Positions 42,621 to 52,905 of a DNA stretch of 64,000 bases are shown here, one piece after another (within the stretch, counting starts at the first letter, position 1; the number at the start of each line of letters is the position of its first letter). The translations under genes were made by a program, and so were the position numbers. Source of the stretch: Prochlorococcus sp. AG-424-P18 (lineage in GTDB: Bacteria > Cyanobacteriota > Cyanobacteriia > PCC-6307 > Cyanobiaceae); the NCBI GenBank assembly GCA_003213235.1, contig QCNJ01000004.1:45462-109461 (forward strand). The letters are read 5' to 3'. The notes under the pieces were generated by a model, which saw nothing but the letters and a program-made list of their open reading frames with translations, was not told the origin of the DNA and ran no database searches.

Positions 42621-43229
42621 TTAATTTAATTGATCTATATTTTGTTCAAAATAAGGATTACAACTATTCTTTGATATCCCTAAAGACCATCCAATAAATG
42701 AAGAAATAAATATCGTTATTATTAAGGGCAAAATGGCTTGTTGAGTATTTGCAAGACTAAACCATTCCCTCCAGCTACTAATAAATCTTTCTCTTTGAAA
42801 TTTTCTCCTTTCATTTTCTAATAATCTCGCTTTTTTAGCGAAGGATTTTGTTACCCACTTCTCGAAAGGAATCTTTTTTATAATCGCCATTTTTCTCTCC
42901 ACTTCTAATAATTGTCCGGAACTAAGATAAGGATGAAATGTACTTATCAATTCAAGAGTTTTTAAAAACATTTCAACAGTTGCATCTTTTATGAGCTTTT
43001 GTTCATGACTTAAATCAGCCCACTCTATTTCTGGATAAAAACGGTTCCTGTTTGGTGCAATTTGATCCTCTGACATTTGACCAGGTTCTCTGAGCCATCT
43101 ATTAGTATTTTCGTCAAATCTCCGCCAATATAAAAAAGGATTTATAAAAATTGTTTTACCAGATACTTTGACTACATCTTGTTGAAGATGATTAGTTATC
43201 TTTCTTTCAGAATTTTTTGATTTTATCAA
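42621..43229 (-). CDS. Hypothetical protein with C-terminal TM segment
   Basis: Complete ORF; QQAILPLIITIFISSFIGWSLGI hydrophobic segment. Confidence 0.75.
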   Translation of the reverse strand: MIKSKNSERKITNHLQQDVVKVSGKTIFINPFLYWRRFDENTNRWLREPGQMSEDQIAPNRNRFYPEIEWADLSHEQKLIKDATVEMFLKTLELISTFHPYLSSGQLLEVERKMAIIKKIPFEKWVTKSFAKKARLLENERRKFQRERFISSWREWFSLANTQQAILPLIITIFISSFIGWSLGISKNSCNPYFEQNIDQLN

Positions 43230-43310
43230 ACGTCTAAATTAATAATCTAATTAAAGATTATCTTTTTTTCTCTACTTTTCCAGGAATATGAAAAAATTAT
43301 CCTATAAATA

Positions 43311-44027
43311 TTAAGTTATTGATAACTGCCAACGCTTCTTTAAATAATTACAGTATTCGCAATTTAAGGAAGGTTTGGGGAAAATATCTGAACGCAATAA
43401 ATTGACAGTTTCAATTATCTTTTGTTCTACCCAAGCTGTAGAACAATCTAATCTAATTAAATGTAAATCAAAATTTAATTGATTATTAAAAAACTCTTCA
43501 TTTTTTTTTCCATTAAAATATAAAAGATATGCTTCTTTAGCAACATTGAAACCATTTTTTTTAAATAACCACTGATACATTTCCAGTTGTCTCTTATAGG
43601 CTTTTGCATATTCGTATTTATTAAAAGTCTCAGACCAATCAAAATTATTTCTTGATGTTGCTTTTACATCAACAATAATAAGGTCTCCATTTTTTTTCTT
43701 CCAAATGTCATCCACAGCTCCTCCGAAATTATAATGATTTTCAATTGACTCATACCTTATCCCTTGAAAATTACTTCTCCAAATTTCTAAATCTTTGTGT
43801 TTAAAAGGAACAGCATCAATACCATATTCAATAAATAGTGGATGAGGCTCCTGAATCCTTCTATAAAAATCAAATTCATTTTTACATAAATTATCTACAG
43901 CTATATTTAAGGTAAATGGTAATGATGGTGGTTTTATTTTATATTTTTTATCAAGTACACAACATCTTGGACAACTAAGGTATTTCTCTACAGTAGATCG
44001 ACTTAATTTAATAATTTCACTCATCAC
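43311..44027 (-). CDS. PD-(D/E)XK nuclease superfamily (RecB/Cas4-like) protein
   Basis: LSRSTVEKYLSCPRCCVLDKKY, GAVDDIWKKKNGDLIIVDVKATS, C-terminal CEYC. Confidence 0.75.
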   Translation of the reverse strand: MMSEIIKLSRSTVEKYLSCPRCCVLDKKYKIKPPSLPFTLNIAVDNLCKNEFDFYRRIQEPHPLFIEYGIDAVPFKHKDLEIWRSNFQGIRYESIENHYNFGGAVDDIWKKKNGDLIIVDVKATSRNNFDWSETFNKYEYAKAYKRQLEMYQWLFKKNGFNVAKEAYLLYFNGKKNEEFFNNQLNFDLHLIRLDCSTAWVEQKIIETVNLLRSDIFPKPSLNCEYCNYLKKRWQLSIT

Positions 44028-44131
44028 TTTTTACATCTAATTTAAAATTACATTCAAAAAATAGATTAATTTTAAAAACTTTAAAGTTTTATAAGTGAAT
44101 TAAAAAAAATCTTAAAACTTCAATTTGAAGC

Positions 44132-44210
44132 CACGTGAAACCAATTTTTTCTTCATTTTAACTAGGTTTCTTGCTTCTTTGTTACTCCCACTCTATAGTC
44201 ACGGGAATTT
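44132..44210. repeat. Displaced imperfect copy of the guaA 3' end region
   Basis: Aligns to 44281-44358 with near-identical internal spacing; encodes IPVTIEWE* on minus strand. Confidence 0.75.
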
Positions 44211-44280
44211 GTACTGCCAGCAACATAGTCATATCAGTTGATTTGAGGGAAGAATAAGACAGATTTCTTCACGTGTAACT

Positions 44281-44358
44281 CACGTGTAACCAACTTTTTT
44301 AAACTATAACTGGGTTTATACCCTATCGATCACTCCCACTCAATAGTTCCCGGAGGTT
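44281..44358. repeat. Resident copy of the direct repeat spanning the guaA 3' end; adjacent tandem CACGTGTAAC at 44270-44290
   Basis: cacgtgtaaccaacttttttaaactataactgggttt...cactcccactcaatag. Confidence 0.75.
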
Positions 44359-45916
44359 TACTTGTAACATCATAAACAACTCTATTAACTGAATCTACTT
44401 CATTTACAATTCTATTTGAAATTCTCTCCAAAATTTGAAAGGGGATTTTTGACCAATCTGCTGTCATTCCATCTTCACTAGATACACAACGTAAAACTAT
44501 TGGCCATGCATAAGTCCTTTTATCCCCCATCACACCAACAGTTTTAACCGGTAATAATACTGCGAAAGCTTGCCAGATATCATTATAAAGACCTGCTTTT
44601 TTAATTTCGTCTCTCACAATCCAATCTGCATCTCTTAAACAATCGAGTTTTTCATTAGATACTTCTCCCAAAATTCTTATTGCCAAACCTGGTCCTGGGA
44701 ATGGATGCCTTTTTATAATTTCATCTGGTAACCCTAATGCAGCTCCTAATTTTCTGACTTCATCTTTAAAAAGTTTTCTTAATGGCTCGACTAATTTGAA
44801 CTGTAAATCTTTTGGTAATCCTCCCACGTTATGATGACTCTTTATTTTTACAGCTATTCTCTCACCCGTATTGGGGTCAATATTAGTTCCAGCACTTTCA
44901 ATAACATCTGGATAAAGAGTACCTTGGGCTAAATACTGAAAAGGTCCTAATCTATTACTTTCTTCTTCAAAGACTCTAATAAATTCTTCACCAATAACTT
45001 TTCTTTTTTTCTCTGGATCAATAATCCCTTTTAATTTTGCAATAAACCTTTCCCTAGCGTTAATATATTCAACCTTTATGTGAAATTTCTTATCAAAAAA
45101 ATTCATTAAAAATTCAGGTTCTCCTTTTCGCATAAAACCTTGATCTATAAACATACATGTAAGCTGATTTCCAATTGCTTTATTTAATAAAAAAGCAAGT
45201 GTAGAGGAATCAACTCCTCCCGACAAAGCAAGCAAAACTTTCTTATTGCCAACTTGTTCTCTTATCCTAGGAATTGTCTCTCCTAAAAAGGTTTCAGTTG
45301 TCCAATCAGCTGGACATTTAGAAATTTTATAAACAAAATTTTTAATTACTGTCATCCCAAACTCTGAATGAATTACTTCAGGATGAAATTGTACGCCAAA
45401 TAATTTCTTTTTATCGTTTGAAATTGCTGCATGAACTGTGTTCTCAGTGTGAGCAATTTTATTAAATCCTTCAGGCAAAGAATTAATTGAATCACCATGA
45501 CTCATCCACATTATAGATTTATCTACTACATCAGAAAGGAGATCACACTCTAAATCTATATTTATTGGCGCTCTCCCGTACTCAGCTTTTTTAGTTGCTG
45601 AAGTTACAGATCCTCCAAGTTCTTTGACCATTAGTTGCATTCCGTAGCAGATGCCTAAAATAGGTATTCCTAAATCAAAAATTTTTTTATCACATTTTGG
45701 CGCATTTTGGTCATATACAGAATTAGGTCCTCCACTAAAAATAATCCCTTTAGGATTAATTTTTTGAATATCCCCGACTGAAATGCAATTACTTACTACA
45801 AGAGAAAAAACATTAGTTTCTCTTATTCTTCTGGCAATCAATTCAGAATATTGAGATCCGAAATCTAAAATCAATATTGATGGATCTCTTTCTTTTTTTA
45901 ATGATTTTTGACTCAT
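44330..45916 (-). CDS. guaA: GMP synthase (glutamine-hydrolysing)
   Basis: [46 protein letters not shown]-terminus. Confidence 0.98.
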   Translation of the reverse strand: MSQKSLKKERDPSILILDFGSQYSELIARRIRETNVFSLVVSNCISVGDIQKINPKGIIFSGGPNSVYDQNAPKCDKKIFDLGIPILGICYGMQLMVKELGGSVTSATKKAEYGRAPINIDLECDLLSDVVDKSIMWMSHGDSINSLPEGFNKIAHTENTVHAAISNDKKKLFGVQFHPEVIHSEFGMTVIKNFVYKISKCPADWTTETFLGETIPRIREQVGNKKVLLALSGGVDSSTLAFLLNKAIGNQLTCMFIDQGFMRKGEPEFLMNFFDKKFHIKVEYINARERFIAKLKGIIDPEKKRKVIGEEFIRVFEEESNRLGPFQYLAQGTLYPDVIESAGTNIDPNTGERIAVKIKSHHNVGGLPKDLQFKLVEPLRKLFKDEVRKLGAALGLPDEIIKRHPFPGPGLAIRILGEVSNEKLDCLRDADWIVRDEIKKAGLYNDIWQAFAVLLPVKTVGVMGDKRTYAWPIVLRCVSSEDGMTADWSKIPFQILERISNRIVNEVDSVNRVVYDVTSKPPGTIEWE

Positions 45917-45971
45917 GTATAAAAGTTAGCTCAATTTATTTACAAAAGCATAATCATTCAAAAAAATAATC

Positions 45972-47084
45972 TTATTGAAAATAAGAAATAAACTCATTAC
46001 CTTTAGTTCCTGACCACCTTATTTTTCTTTTTCTATCAAAAACAATTGCTGCAATTTCCATATCAGTTTTTACATACCTATTAACATATTCAAAAGAACG
46101 ATCTTCAATCGTATTTGCTAAATTTCTGAATAATTTTTCGGCTATAGATTTATTAAATCTTTCAAGTAGTAATAAGGCATCTTCAATAGTATTCAATAAA
46201 GATAATTTGACTATTACTTCAGGTGGTACATTTTCTCGAACAGCTAAATAAACAAGAATCTCTATTCTTCCATCAGCTAAATGATTATGTGTATGAAAAA
46301 TACCACCTGCTAATTTAATTAATTTTCCGTGATAACCAAAAAGAATTACAGTTTTAACTTTTTTTATTGCAGCATCAACTAATAATGGGCCTATCCAATT
46401 GCCAATTTTAATAATTGGCAGATTAACATCATAAGTTTTAGCCAAATTTAATCCATTTTCACCAATTACAAAAACAACTTTCCCTTTAAAATTATTTTGA
46501 ATCAATTTTGCTAGCTTAGTTTTAGCCTCTTCTAATTGATCAGGTGAGGCACTCGAATAAGTCTCAGCAGAAGTTCCAATAATTGATAATCCATGCACGA
46601 TACCGAATGACTTATTACTAGTTCTTTCTGCTAAAAACTCCCCATTTGGAAAAATAATTTCTAATTCTAAATAAAAGCCGTCAGGAATTATGTCTAATAA
46701 ATTTTCATATAAAACTTCTTTTGCAAAAACAGAAATGCATATCTCTGATGTATTTTCTTTTATACCTACTCCAGATCCTGCAATAATATTTATTGAATTT
46801 GTTTTAACGGGATTTTTAGAAGAAATTTTTTGTAAAGAGACTATTGTCCATATCTCTAAGTTTTGTGTAATGTCAAGATCTAAGCCAGACTTTGCAAAGG
46901 AAATACCTAATGCGTGCGAGTTATCTTGAAGTAAACCGACAGAATGAATATCGATTTTTATTGCTTTTTCTTCATTAGGAATTGTTATTAGTTCATAATT
47001 TTCAAATGGCAATCCCACTAGTTTTTTTAATGCTGACTTAGCAGCTCCAGCAACCCACAAAGGTAAAGAAAATCCTTTTTTCAA
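45972..47084 (-). CDS. cbiD: Cobalt-precorrin-5B C1-methyltransferase CbiD (TTG start)
   Basis: INIIAGSGVGI, HLADGRIEILVYLAVRENV region. Confidence 0.85.
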   Translation of the reverse strand: MKKGFSLPLWVAGAAKSALKKLVGLPFENYELITIPNEEKAIKIDIHSVGLLQDNSHALGISFAKSGLDLDITQNLEIWTIVSLQKISSKNPVKTNSINIIAGSGVGIKENTSEICISVFAKEVLYENLLDIIPDGFYLELEIIFPNGEFLAERTSNKSFGIVHGLSIIGTSAETYSSASPDQLEEAKTKLAKLIQNNFKGKVVFVIGENGLNLAKTYDVNLPIIKIGNWIGPLLVDAAIKKVKTVILFGYHGKLIKLAGGIFHTHNHLADGRIEILVYLAVRENVPPEVIVKLSLLNTIEDALLLLERFNKSIAEKLFRNLANTIEDRSFEYVNRYVKTDMEIAAIVFDRKRKIRWSGTKGNEFISYFQ

Positions 47085-47144
47085 GTTAAGTAATTGAAAA
47101 ATATATAATGAGAACTAATCTTAGAATGACCTATTAAACAAAAA

Positions 47145-48308
47145 GTGGCCATAGAACAAAAATTATCATTGATGATTCCAGGACCTACTCCAGTTCCAGA
47201 AAAAGTTTTACAAGCGTTAAGTAAGCATCCAATAGGCCATCGCAGTAAAGAATTCCAAGATCTCGTAGAAAGTACTACTAAAAATTTACAGTGGCTGCAT
47301 CAAACTCAAAATGATGTTCTAACAATTACTGGTAGTGGAACTGCTGCGATGGAAGCTGGGATAATAAATACCTTGAGTAAAGGAGATAAAGTAATTTGTG
47401 GTGAAAATGGAAAATTTGGCGAAAGATGGGTAAAAGTTGCTAAAGAATTTGGTTTAGAAGTAATAAAAATTGAATCAGAATGGGGTACTGCACTTAATCC
47501 AGAAGAATTTAAAAAGGTATTAGAAGAAGATAACCAAAAAGAAATAAAAGCCGTTATTGTAACTCATTCTGAAACTTCAACAGGTGTAATTAATGATTTA
47601 GAAACTATAAGTTCATACATTCGAGAACACAACATAGCTTTATCTATTGTTGATTGCGTCACAAGTCTTGGAGCTTGCAATGTACCTGTAGATGAGTGGC
47701 AGTTAGATGTTGTTGCTTCAGGATCACAAAAAGGATATATGATACCGCCAGGCCTTAGTTTTATTTCAATGAGCCAAAAAGCATGGGAAGCTACAGAGAA
47801 ATCAAACCTACCTAAATTTTATTTAAATTTAAAATCCTACAGAAAGAGTCTTTTGACTAATAGTAATCCATATACTCCCGCAGTTAATTTGTTTTTTGCT
47901 TTAGATGAAGCTTTAAAAATGATGCGAGAAGAAGGCTTAGATAATATTTTCCTAAGACATAAAAAACATAAATTAGCAATTAGCAATGCAGTAAAGACAT
48001 TAAATCTAAAATTATTCGCTGATGAAAAATATTTAAGCCCTTCAATTACTGCTATAGAAACTGGAGAAATAGATGCCGAAAAATTCAGAAAGATAATCAA
48101 AAATAAATTTGATATCCTAGTTGCTGGTGGTCAAGATCATTTAAAGGGGAAAATCTTTAGAGTAGGTCATTTAGGTTATATAAACGATAGAGATATAATC
48201 ACAGTTATTTCCGCTATAAGTAAAACACTTCTTGACCTTGGGGAAATAACAGCCATACGAGCTGGTGAAGCATTAGTTGAAGCATCTAAATTTCTTGATA
48301 AAGATTAA
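47145..48308 (+). CDS. Alanine-glyoxylate/serine-pyruvate aminotransferase family protein (GTG start)
   Basis: MIPGPTPVPEKVLQALSKHPIGHRSKEF, GSQKGYMIPPGLSFIS. Confidence 0.92.
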   Translation: MAIEQKLSLMIPGPTPVPEKVLQALSKHPIGHRSKEFQDLVESTTKNLQWLHQTQNDVLTITGSGTAAMEAGIINTLSKGDKVICGENGKFGERWVKVAKEFGLEVIKIESEWGTALNPEEFKKVLEEDNQKEIKAVIVTHSETSTGVINDLETISSYIREHNIALSIVDCVTSLGACNVPVDEWQLDVVASGSQKGYMIPPGLSFISMSQKAWEATEKSNLPKFYLNLKSYRKSLLTNSNPYTPAVNLFFALDEALKMMREEGLDNIFLRHKKHKLAISNAVKTLNLKLFADEKYLSPSITAIETGEIDAEKFRKIIKNKFDILVAGGQDHLKGKIFRVGHLGYINDRDIITVISAISKTLLDLGEITAIRAGEALVEASKFLDKD

Positions 48309-48309
48309 G

Positions 48310-48507
48310 TTAAGTACCTGGCTCTTCAACATTTCCGCCTAATTCAACGATCTTTTTTTTAAGAACAATCGATTTTTTTTCATCGCCCTTTGTTTGAGCT
48401 ATTGCAAGGGCAAATTCTAATTTCTCAAGTTGATGGCCACCCTCAAAAAAAGATAATTTTTTCTTTATGCGGTTTTTATTATCTTTGTATGAAATTTGTG
48501 AAGACAT
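48310..48507 (-). CDS. Hypothetical protein
   Basis: Complete 65-aa ORF. Confidence 0.6.
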   Translation of the reverse strand: MSSQISYKDNKNRIKKKLSFFEGGHQLEKLEFALAIAQTKGDEKKSIVLKKKIVELGGNVEEPGT

Positions 48508-48640
48508 AATAATTCATGCTTTAAATATCATTATGCCAAGAAAAGGTGACATTACGAGAGGAAAACAAAAATATTATTTGACTATAAACCCAAGCAAAAA
48601 AAAATTTTTCTAATATTATGTCCAAAAATGTTTCAAATTT

Positions 48641-49153
48641 ATGCAAAACATAAATCTAATCTATTACCTAATTGCAGGTGGTATTTTTGGAGCTTTAGCT
48701 CTTACAACGGGTATCCCTGCGGCACCTCTTGCAGGCGCTTTAATCGGAGCAAGCATACTCAGCATCAGTGGCAAAATTAATATTGCAGAGTGGCCATTGG
48801 GCACAAGAACAATATTAGAAATAGGAATTGGCACAGTTATTGGTACATCATTAACTAAAGACTCATTAGTAGATCTTCAAAGCTTATGGAAGCCAGCTAT
48901 TTTAATAACTTTTACTTTAGTAATAACAGGATTAGCAATTGGATTATGGACAAGTAGATTACTCAACATAGATGTAATAACGACAATTCTAGGTGCTGCA
49001 CCTGGTGGTATAAGTGGTATGAGTCTTGTAGGTTCAGAATATGGAGTAGGTGCTGCAGTAGCAACTCTTCATGCTGTAAGGCTAATTACAGTACTTCTTA
49101 TTCTTCCTTTAATTGTTAAATGCTTAAACTTATTTGGGGTAATAAAATCTTAA
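48641..49153 (+). CDS. AbrB-duplication (AimB-like) family membrane protein
   Basis: LGAAPGGISGMSLVGSEYGVGAAVATLHAVRLITVLLILP. Confidence 0.82.
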   Translation: MQNINLIYYLIAGGIFGALALTTGIPAAPLAGALIGASILSISGKINIAEWPLGTRTILEIGIGTVIGTSLTKDSLVDLQSLWKPAILITFTLVITGLAIGLWTSRLLNIDVITTILGAAPGGISGMSLVGSEYGVGAAVATLHAVRLITVLLILPLIVKCLNLFGVIKS

Positions 49154-49208
49154 ATTTCTATAGACATATTTTTAATAAAAGATATTTTAAGTAGAAAGAA
49201 ACAATAAA

Positions 49209-49661
49209 ATGAAAGGACTAAAAAAGAAATTAAAAATTTTAACCCTTGGGATAATAATACCCTCCATAGCACTTCAAACATCTACAGTTAAAGCTGGCTC
49301 ATTTGGCGCAGAAATTTTCTGCACAATGAGAGATGGAGGTAATGATCATGAAAGTAGTTGGGACGCAGCATATACGTATATAAAAAAGCAAAAAGGTGGA
49401 TTTTTTAAAGTCTCACCAAAACAAGCAGCAGCACAAATTACTGAATCCGTCATTAGAGATAGAGAAACCTTTAGCTATTGTGTTGAATATTTGGATAAAC
49501 TGCATCCCAATAGAAAACTAATTAGAGATTTACAAAAAGAAGAAGAAGAAAAAAAGAAAGAGGCTCAAGCTAAAGAACAAAATAGAATAAGGTTAGAAAA
49601 AGAATTAGAAAAAGTTAATAGTGAGTTCCCACAAGAGACAATTGACAGATACAGTTATTAA
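49209..49661 (+). CDS. Hypothetical secreted protein
   Basis: N-terminal signal-like segment LKILTLGIIIPSIALQTSTVKA. Confidence 0.7.
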   Translation: MKGLKKKLKILTLGIIIPSIALQTSTVKAGSFGAEIFCTMRDGGNDHESSWDAAYTYIKKQKGGFFKVSPKQAAAQITESVIRDRETFSYCVEYLDKLHPNRKLIRDLQKEEEEKKKEAQAKEQNRIRLEKELEKVNSEFPQETIDRYSY

Positions 49662-49820
49662 TTAATTTTTTTTTAATTTCAAATTGTTATTTGATCAAAT
49701 ATATTTTGTAACTGTCAACACTAAATTATATTTTAGTAAACAATTTTCAGCTAAAAAATCATAAATAAATATTGACTTTCCATATATACGAGCCATTATT
49801 TATTTAATTAAATATTCTGA

Positions 49821-50222
49821 ATGCATATTAATGATGCGGTGTTTTTAGAGGATTTGTGTCCTAAGTTCAGATTGAGACAATGGCGAAAATCAATTCATAA
49901 ATTTACTGGCAAAAGTTGTATATATTGCGGAAAACCATCTGAATCTATTGACCATGTTTTACCACGAAGCCAAGGTGGTTTGAGCACAACAGAAAACTGC
50001 GTTCCTGCATGTCTTTCTTGCAATGGTGATAAGTCAGATGAAAATGCTTTGTATTGGTATAGAAGACAAAAATTTTATGATCCCAGAAGAGCGATGGCTA
50101 TTAGAGCTTGGTTAGAAGGAGATTTAAGATTAGCCATTAGATTATTGCAATGGGCCAACCCTAATTTTAAAACAAAAAATAAAAATTACGAAATAGATGA
50201 ATCAGAATTTAAAGCAGCTTGA
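49821..50222 (+). CDS. HNH endonuclease family protein
   Basis: CIYCGKPSESIDHVLPRSQGG...NCVPACLSCNGDKSD. Confidence 0.9.
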   Translation: MHINDAVFLEDLCPKFRLRQWRKSIHKFTGKSCIYCGKPSESIDHVLPRSQGGLSTTENCVPACLSCNGDKSDENALYWYRRQKFYDPRRAMAIRAWLEGDLRLAIRLLQWANPNFKTKNKNYEIDESEFKAA

Positions 50223-50450
50223 CTACCAGACATTACATATTTTTCTAGAGTTGTAGCTCTCACAAATATCTCCCAACTCTTTTGGTAATTCTGGAAATAT
50301 TAAAATTGTCAAAAATGAAATAAGAAGAACAAATAATTTTTGGTAGAGTTTATAATCGGATAAGCTAGTCTCTTTTTCTAAAAGACGAGTATAACTTTTG
50401 CTAATGCACAGAGTTTTTAATTTTAAATCAGGTTTAATAACTGTTTTCAT
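50223..50450 (-). CDS. Hypothetical protein with TM segment
   Basis: Complete 75-aa ORF, LYQKLFVLLISFLTILIFPELP. Confidence 0.55.
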   Translation of the reverse strand: MKTVIKPDLKLKTLCISKSYTRLLEKETSLSDYKLYQKLFVLLISFLTILIFPELPKELGDICESYNSRKICNVW

Positions 50451-50485
50451 GATTAGTTAATACATATGTACTACCTTAACTCCTT

Positions 50486-51391
50486 ATGAAAAATACCGCA
50501 AGTTCAATTGATAATAAAAAATTTTTAATTTTAGGATGTGGTTTTAGCGGTAGTTTCTTTGCAAAAACTATAAGAAAATTAGGTCTCACCGCATTAACAA
50601 GTTCAAGATCTGAGAGCAAAGATCCAAATAGTTTCGTTTTTAACAGTGAAAACGGTATTGTTCCTAATAAAAAAATTTTTGATGGAGTCACACATATTCT
50701 TAATTGCATTCCTCCCGACACAAATGGGGAAGATCCAGTATTAAATATTCTTAAAAATGAGCTCAAAAGTTTATCCCTTGAATGGATTGGATATTTATCT
50801 ACAACAGGAGTATATGGAGATACAAATGGTGATTGGGTTTCTGAAAGTGATCAACCTAACCCTCTTCAAAGAAGAAGTCTTAAAAGATTAAATTGTGAAA
50901 AAGAGTGGGTTGAATCTGGTTTACCCGTACAAATTTTTAGATTACCTGGTATTTATGGACCAGGAAGATCCACTGTCGAAGCAATTAAAAATCAAAAAAT
51001 TCGTGTTATTACTAAAAAAAATCAAATATTTTCAAGAATTCATGTTGCTGATATTACGAATGCAATCATATATCTATTAAAAAATAAAGATTCTCTAAAA
51101 TTTCACCAAATTATTAATATTGCTGATGATAAACCCTGTTCTCAAATTGAAGTTATTCAATATTGTTACGATTTACTTGGCTTAAAAATGCCAAAGCCAA
51201 TATTTTTTGAAGAAGCAAAAAAAGATTTATCCCCTATCGCTCAATCTTTTTGGATGGAAAATAGAAGAGTTTCTAATAAATTATTGTGCGAAACACTTGG
51301 ATATAAACTAATTTATAAAAACTATAGAGAGGGCTTAAAAAATTGCTTTTTAAATAGTTTAAAAAAAAATAAACTTAAAAACTTTTTATGA
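50486..51391 (+). CDS. NAD(P)-dependent epimerase/dehydratase-like protein
   Basis: ILGCGFSGSFFAKTIRKLG, YLSTTGVYGDTNGDWV. Confidence 0.88.
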   Translation: MKNTASSIDNKKFLILGCGFSGSFFAKTIRKLGLTALTSSRSESKDPNSFVFNSENGIVPNKKIFDGVTHILNCIPPDTNGEDPVLNILKNELKSLSLEWIGYLSTTGVYGDTNGDWVSESDQPNPLQRRSLKRLNCEKEWVESGLPVQIFRLPGIYGPGRSTVEAIKNQKIRVITKKNQIFSRIHVADITNAIIYLLKNKDSLKFHQIINIADDKPCSQIEVIQYCYDLLGLKMPKPIFFEEAKKDLSPIAQSFWMENRRVSNKLLCETLGYKLIYKNYREGLKNCFLNSLKKNKLKNFL

Positions 51392-52422
51392 ATATAAAAA
51401 ATAAAAATAATAAATTAAAAATAATATTAACTGTGGGAGATGAATCAGGCATTGGGCCTGAAATAATTTTAAAAGCCCTTGGCTCAAATGAGTTACCGCA
51501 AAATGTTGATTATATTCTAGTTAGTTCAAAAAAAATTTTACATTCTACCTATAAAAATCTTAAATCTTTAGGATTAAATAACCTTGCAAATCCAAATAAT
51601 TTACAAATTGAGGATATTGATATTTCTACGTCTTCTAGTAAATCTAAATCAAACAATTGCGATACAAGTTTTTATTATTTAGAAAAAGCAATCGAAATTG
51701 TAAAAAAATGCCCTGATTCGGCACTTGTAACAGGCCCAATTTGTAAAAAATCATGGTCACTATCAGGTCATTACTTCTCTGGTCAAACTGAAGTGTTAGC
51801 AAAATCATGTGGAATAAAAAATGTTGGAATGTTATTTACAGCAAAATCACCAATTACAGGTTGGAGATTCAATACTTTACTAGCTACAACCCACATAGCT
51901 CTTTGTGAGGTTCCCAAGAAATTAACTACAGAATTAATCCACTCTAAATTAGACCTTTTCAAAGATTTTTGTAGTAACTACAATGATAAACCTTCTTTAA
52001 AAGTTGCCGGATTGAATCCTCATGCTGGCGAGGAGGGGATTTTGGGTAACGAAGAAAAAGATTGGCTTAATGATGCATTGATTGCTTGGAATGTAAAGAA
52101 TAGAAATATTAAATTATCAGGGCCTTTATCACCAGATAGTTGCTGGAATTCTTCCGCAAAAGCTTGGAAAGACAAAGATGCCGAAAAACATGATGGCATT
52201 TTAGCTATGTATCATGATCAAGGTTTAATACCAATGAAAGTGATAGCTCTGAATTACTCAGTAAACACCACAATAGGCTTACCTTTCATAAGAACATCTC
52301 CTGATCATGGAACTGCATTTGATATTGCTGGCAAAGGAATAGCTCAATTTCAAAGCATGCTTGAAGCTATAAAAACTGCAATAGAGATGACAAAAAATTC
52401 AAGACTGCTTAACACGCATTAA
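51388..52422 (+). CDS. pdxA: 4-hydroxythreonine-4-phosphate dehydrogenase
   Basis: GDESGIGPEII, GLNPHAGEEGILG, YHDQGLIPMK, RTSPDHGTAFDIAGKG. Confidence 0.97.
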   Translation: MNIKNKNNKLKIILTVGDESGIGPEIILKALGSNELPQNVDYILVSSKKILHSTYKNLKSLGLNNLANPNNLQIEDIDISTSSSKSKSNNCDTSFYYLEKAIEIVKKCPDSALVTGPICKKSWSLSGHYFSGQTEVLAKSCGIKNVGMLFTAKSPITGWRFNTLLATTHIALCEVPKKLTTELIHSKLDLFKDFCSNYNDKPSLKVAGLNPHAGEEGILGNEEKDWLNDALIAWNVKNRNIKLSGPLSPDSCWNSSAKAWKDKDAEKHDGILAMYHDQGLIPMKVIALNYSVNTTIGLPFIRTSPDHGTAFDIAGKGIAQFQSMLEAIKTAIEMTKNSRLLNTH

Positions 52423-52905
52423 AACTTGACCAAACTCAACCGGCGTTCCATTTTCAACAAGAATCTCTACTATTTCAGCATTAAATTCAGATTCAATTTC
52501 ATTCATTAACTTCATGGCTTCCAGAATACAAATTGTTTGACCGACTTTAACATTATTTCCAACCTCAACAAATGGGTCCTCTCCGGGCGCTGCAGCCCTA
52601 TAAAAGGTGCCAACCATAGGAGAAGTAATTTCAGTAAGATCTGAGCGCCCAGGCGGGGCTACTTGGGGCTCTACAGGCTCATTAACAACTGAAACAGTAT
52701 CATTGGTAGATTTTTGATCAGGAATTGTTTTTCTATCAAATGAATTATTAGAGGCTAAATTATTGGTAACTTTGCTCTGATCAAATAAATTCCTTTTTAT
52801 TTCGAGTTTAAAATCTTCACCCTCGAGCGAAAATTCTTGAATATCGCTTAAAGAGATTCTCTCTATTAAACGATTTAAGTCTTCATGATCTAATTTCATA
52901 GCCAT
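52399..52905 (-). CDS. accB: Acetyl-CoA carboxylase biotin carboxyl carrier protein
   Basis: CILEAMKLMNEIE biotinylation motif. Confidence 0.97.
   Translation of the reverse strand: MAMKLDHEDLNRLIERISLSDIQEFSLEGEDFKLEIKRNLFDQSKVTNNLASNNSFDRKTIPDQKSTNDTVSVVNEPVEPQVAPPGRSDLTEITSPMVGTFYRAAAPGEDPFVEVGNNVKVGQTICILEAMKLMNEIESEFNAEIVEILVENGTPVEFGQVLMRVKQS

Noticed and set aside
48533-48613. 26-aa ORF MPRKGDITRGKQKYYLTINPSKKKFF
   Set aside because: Too short, no clear ribosome-binding site, and AT-rich context makes chance ORFs likely.
49821-50222. Second HNH protein as a mobile homing endonuclease
   Set aside because: No intron, intein or disrupted host gene nearby; it looks like a conserved cyanobacterial HNH protein rather than mobile cargo.
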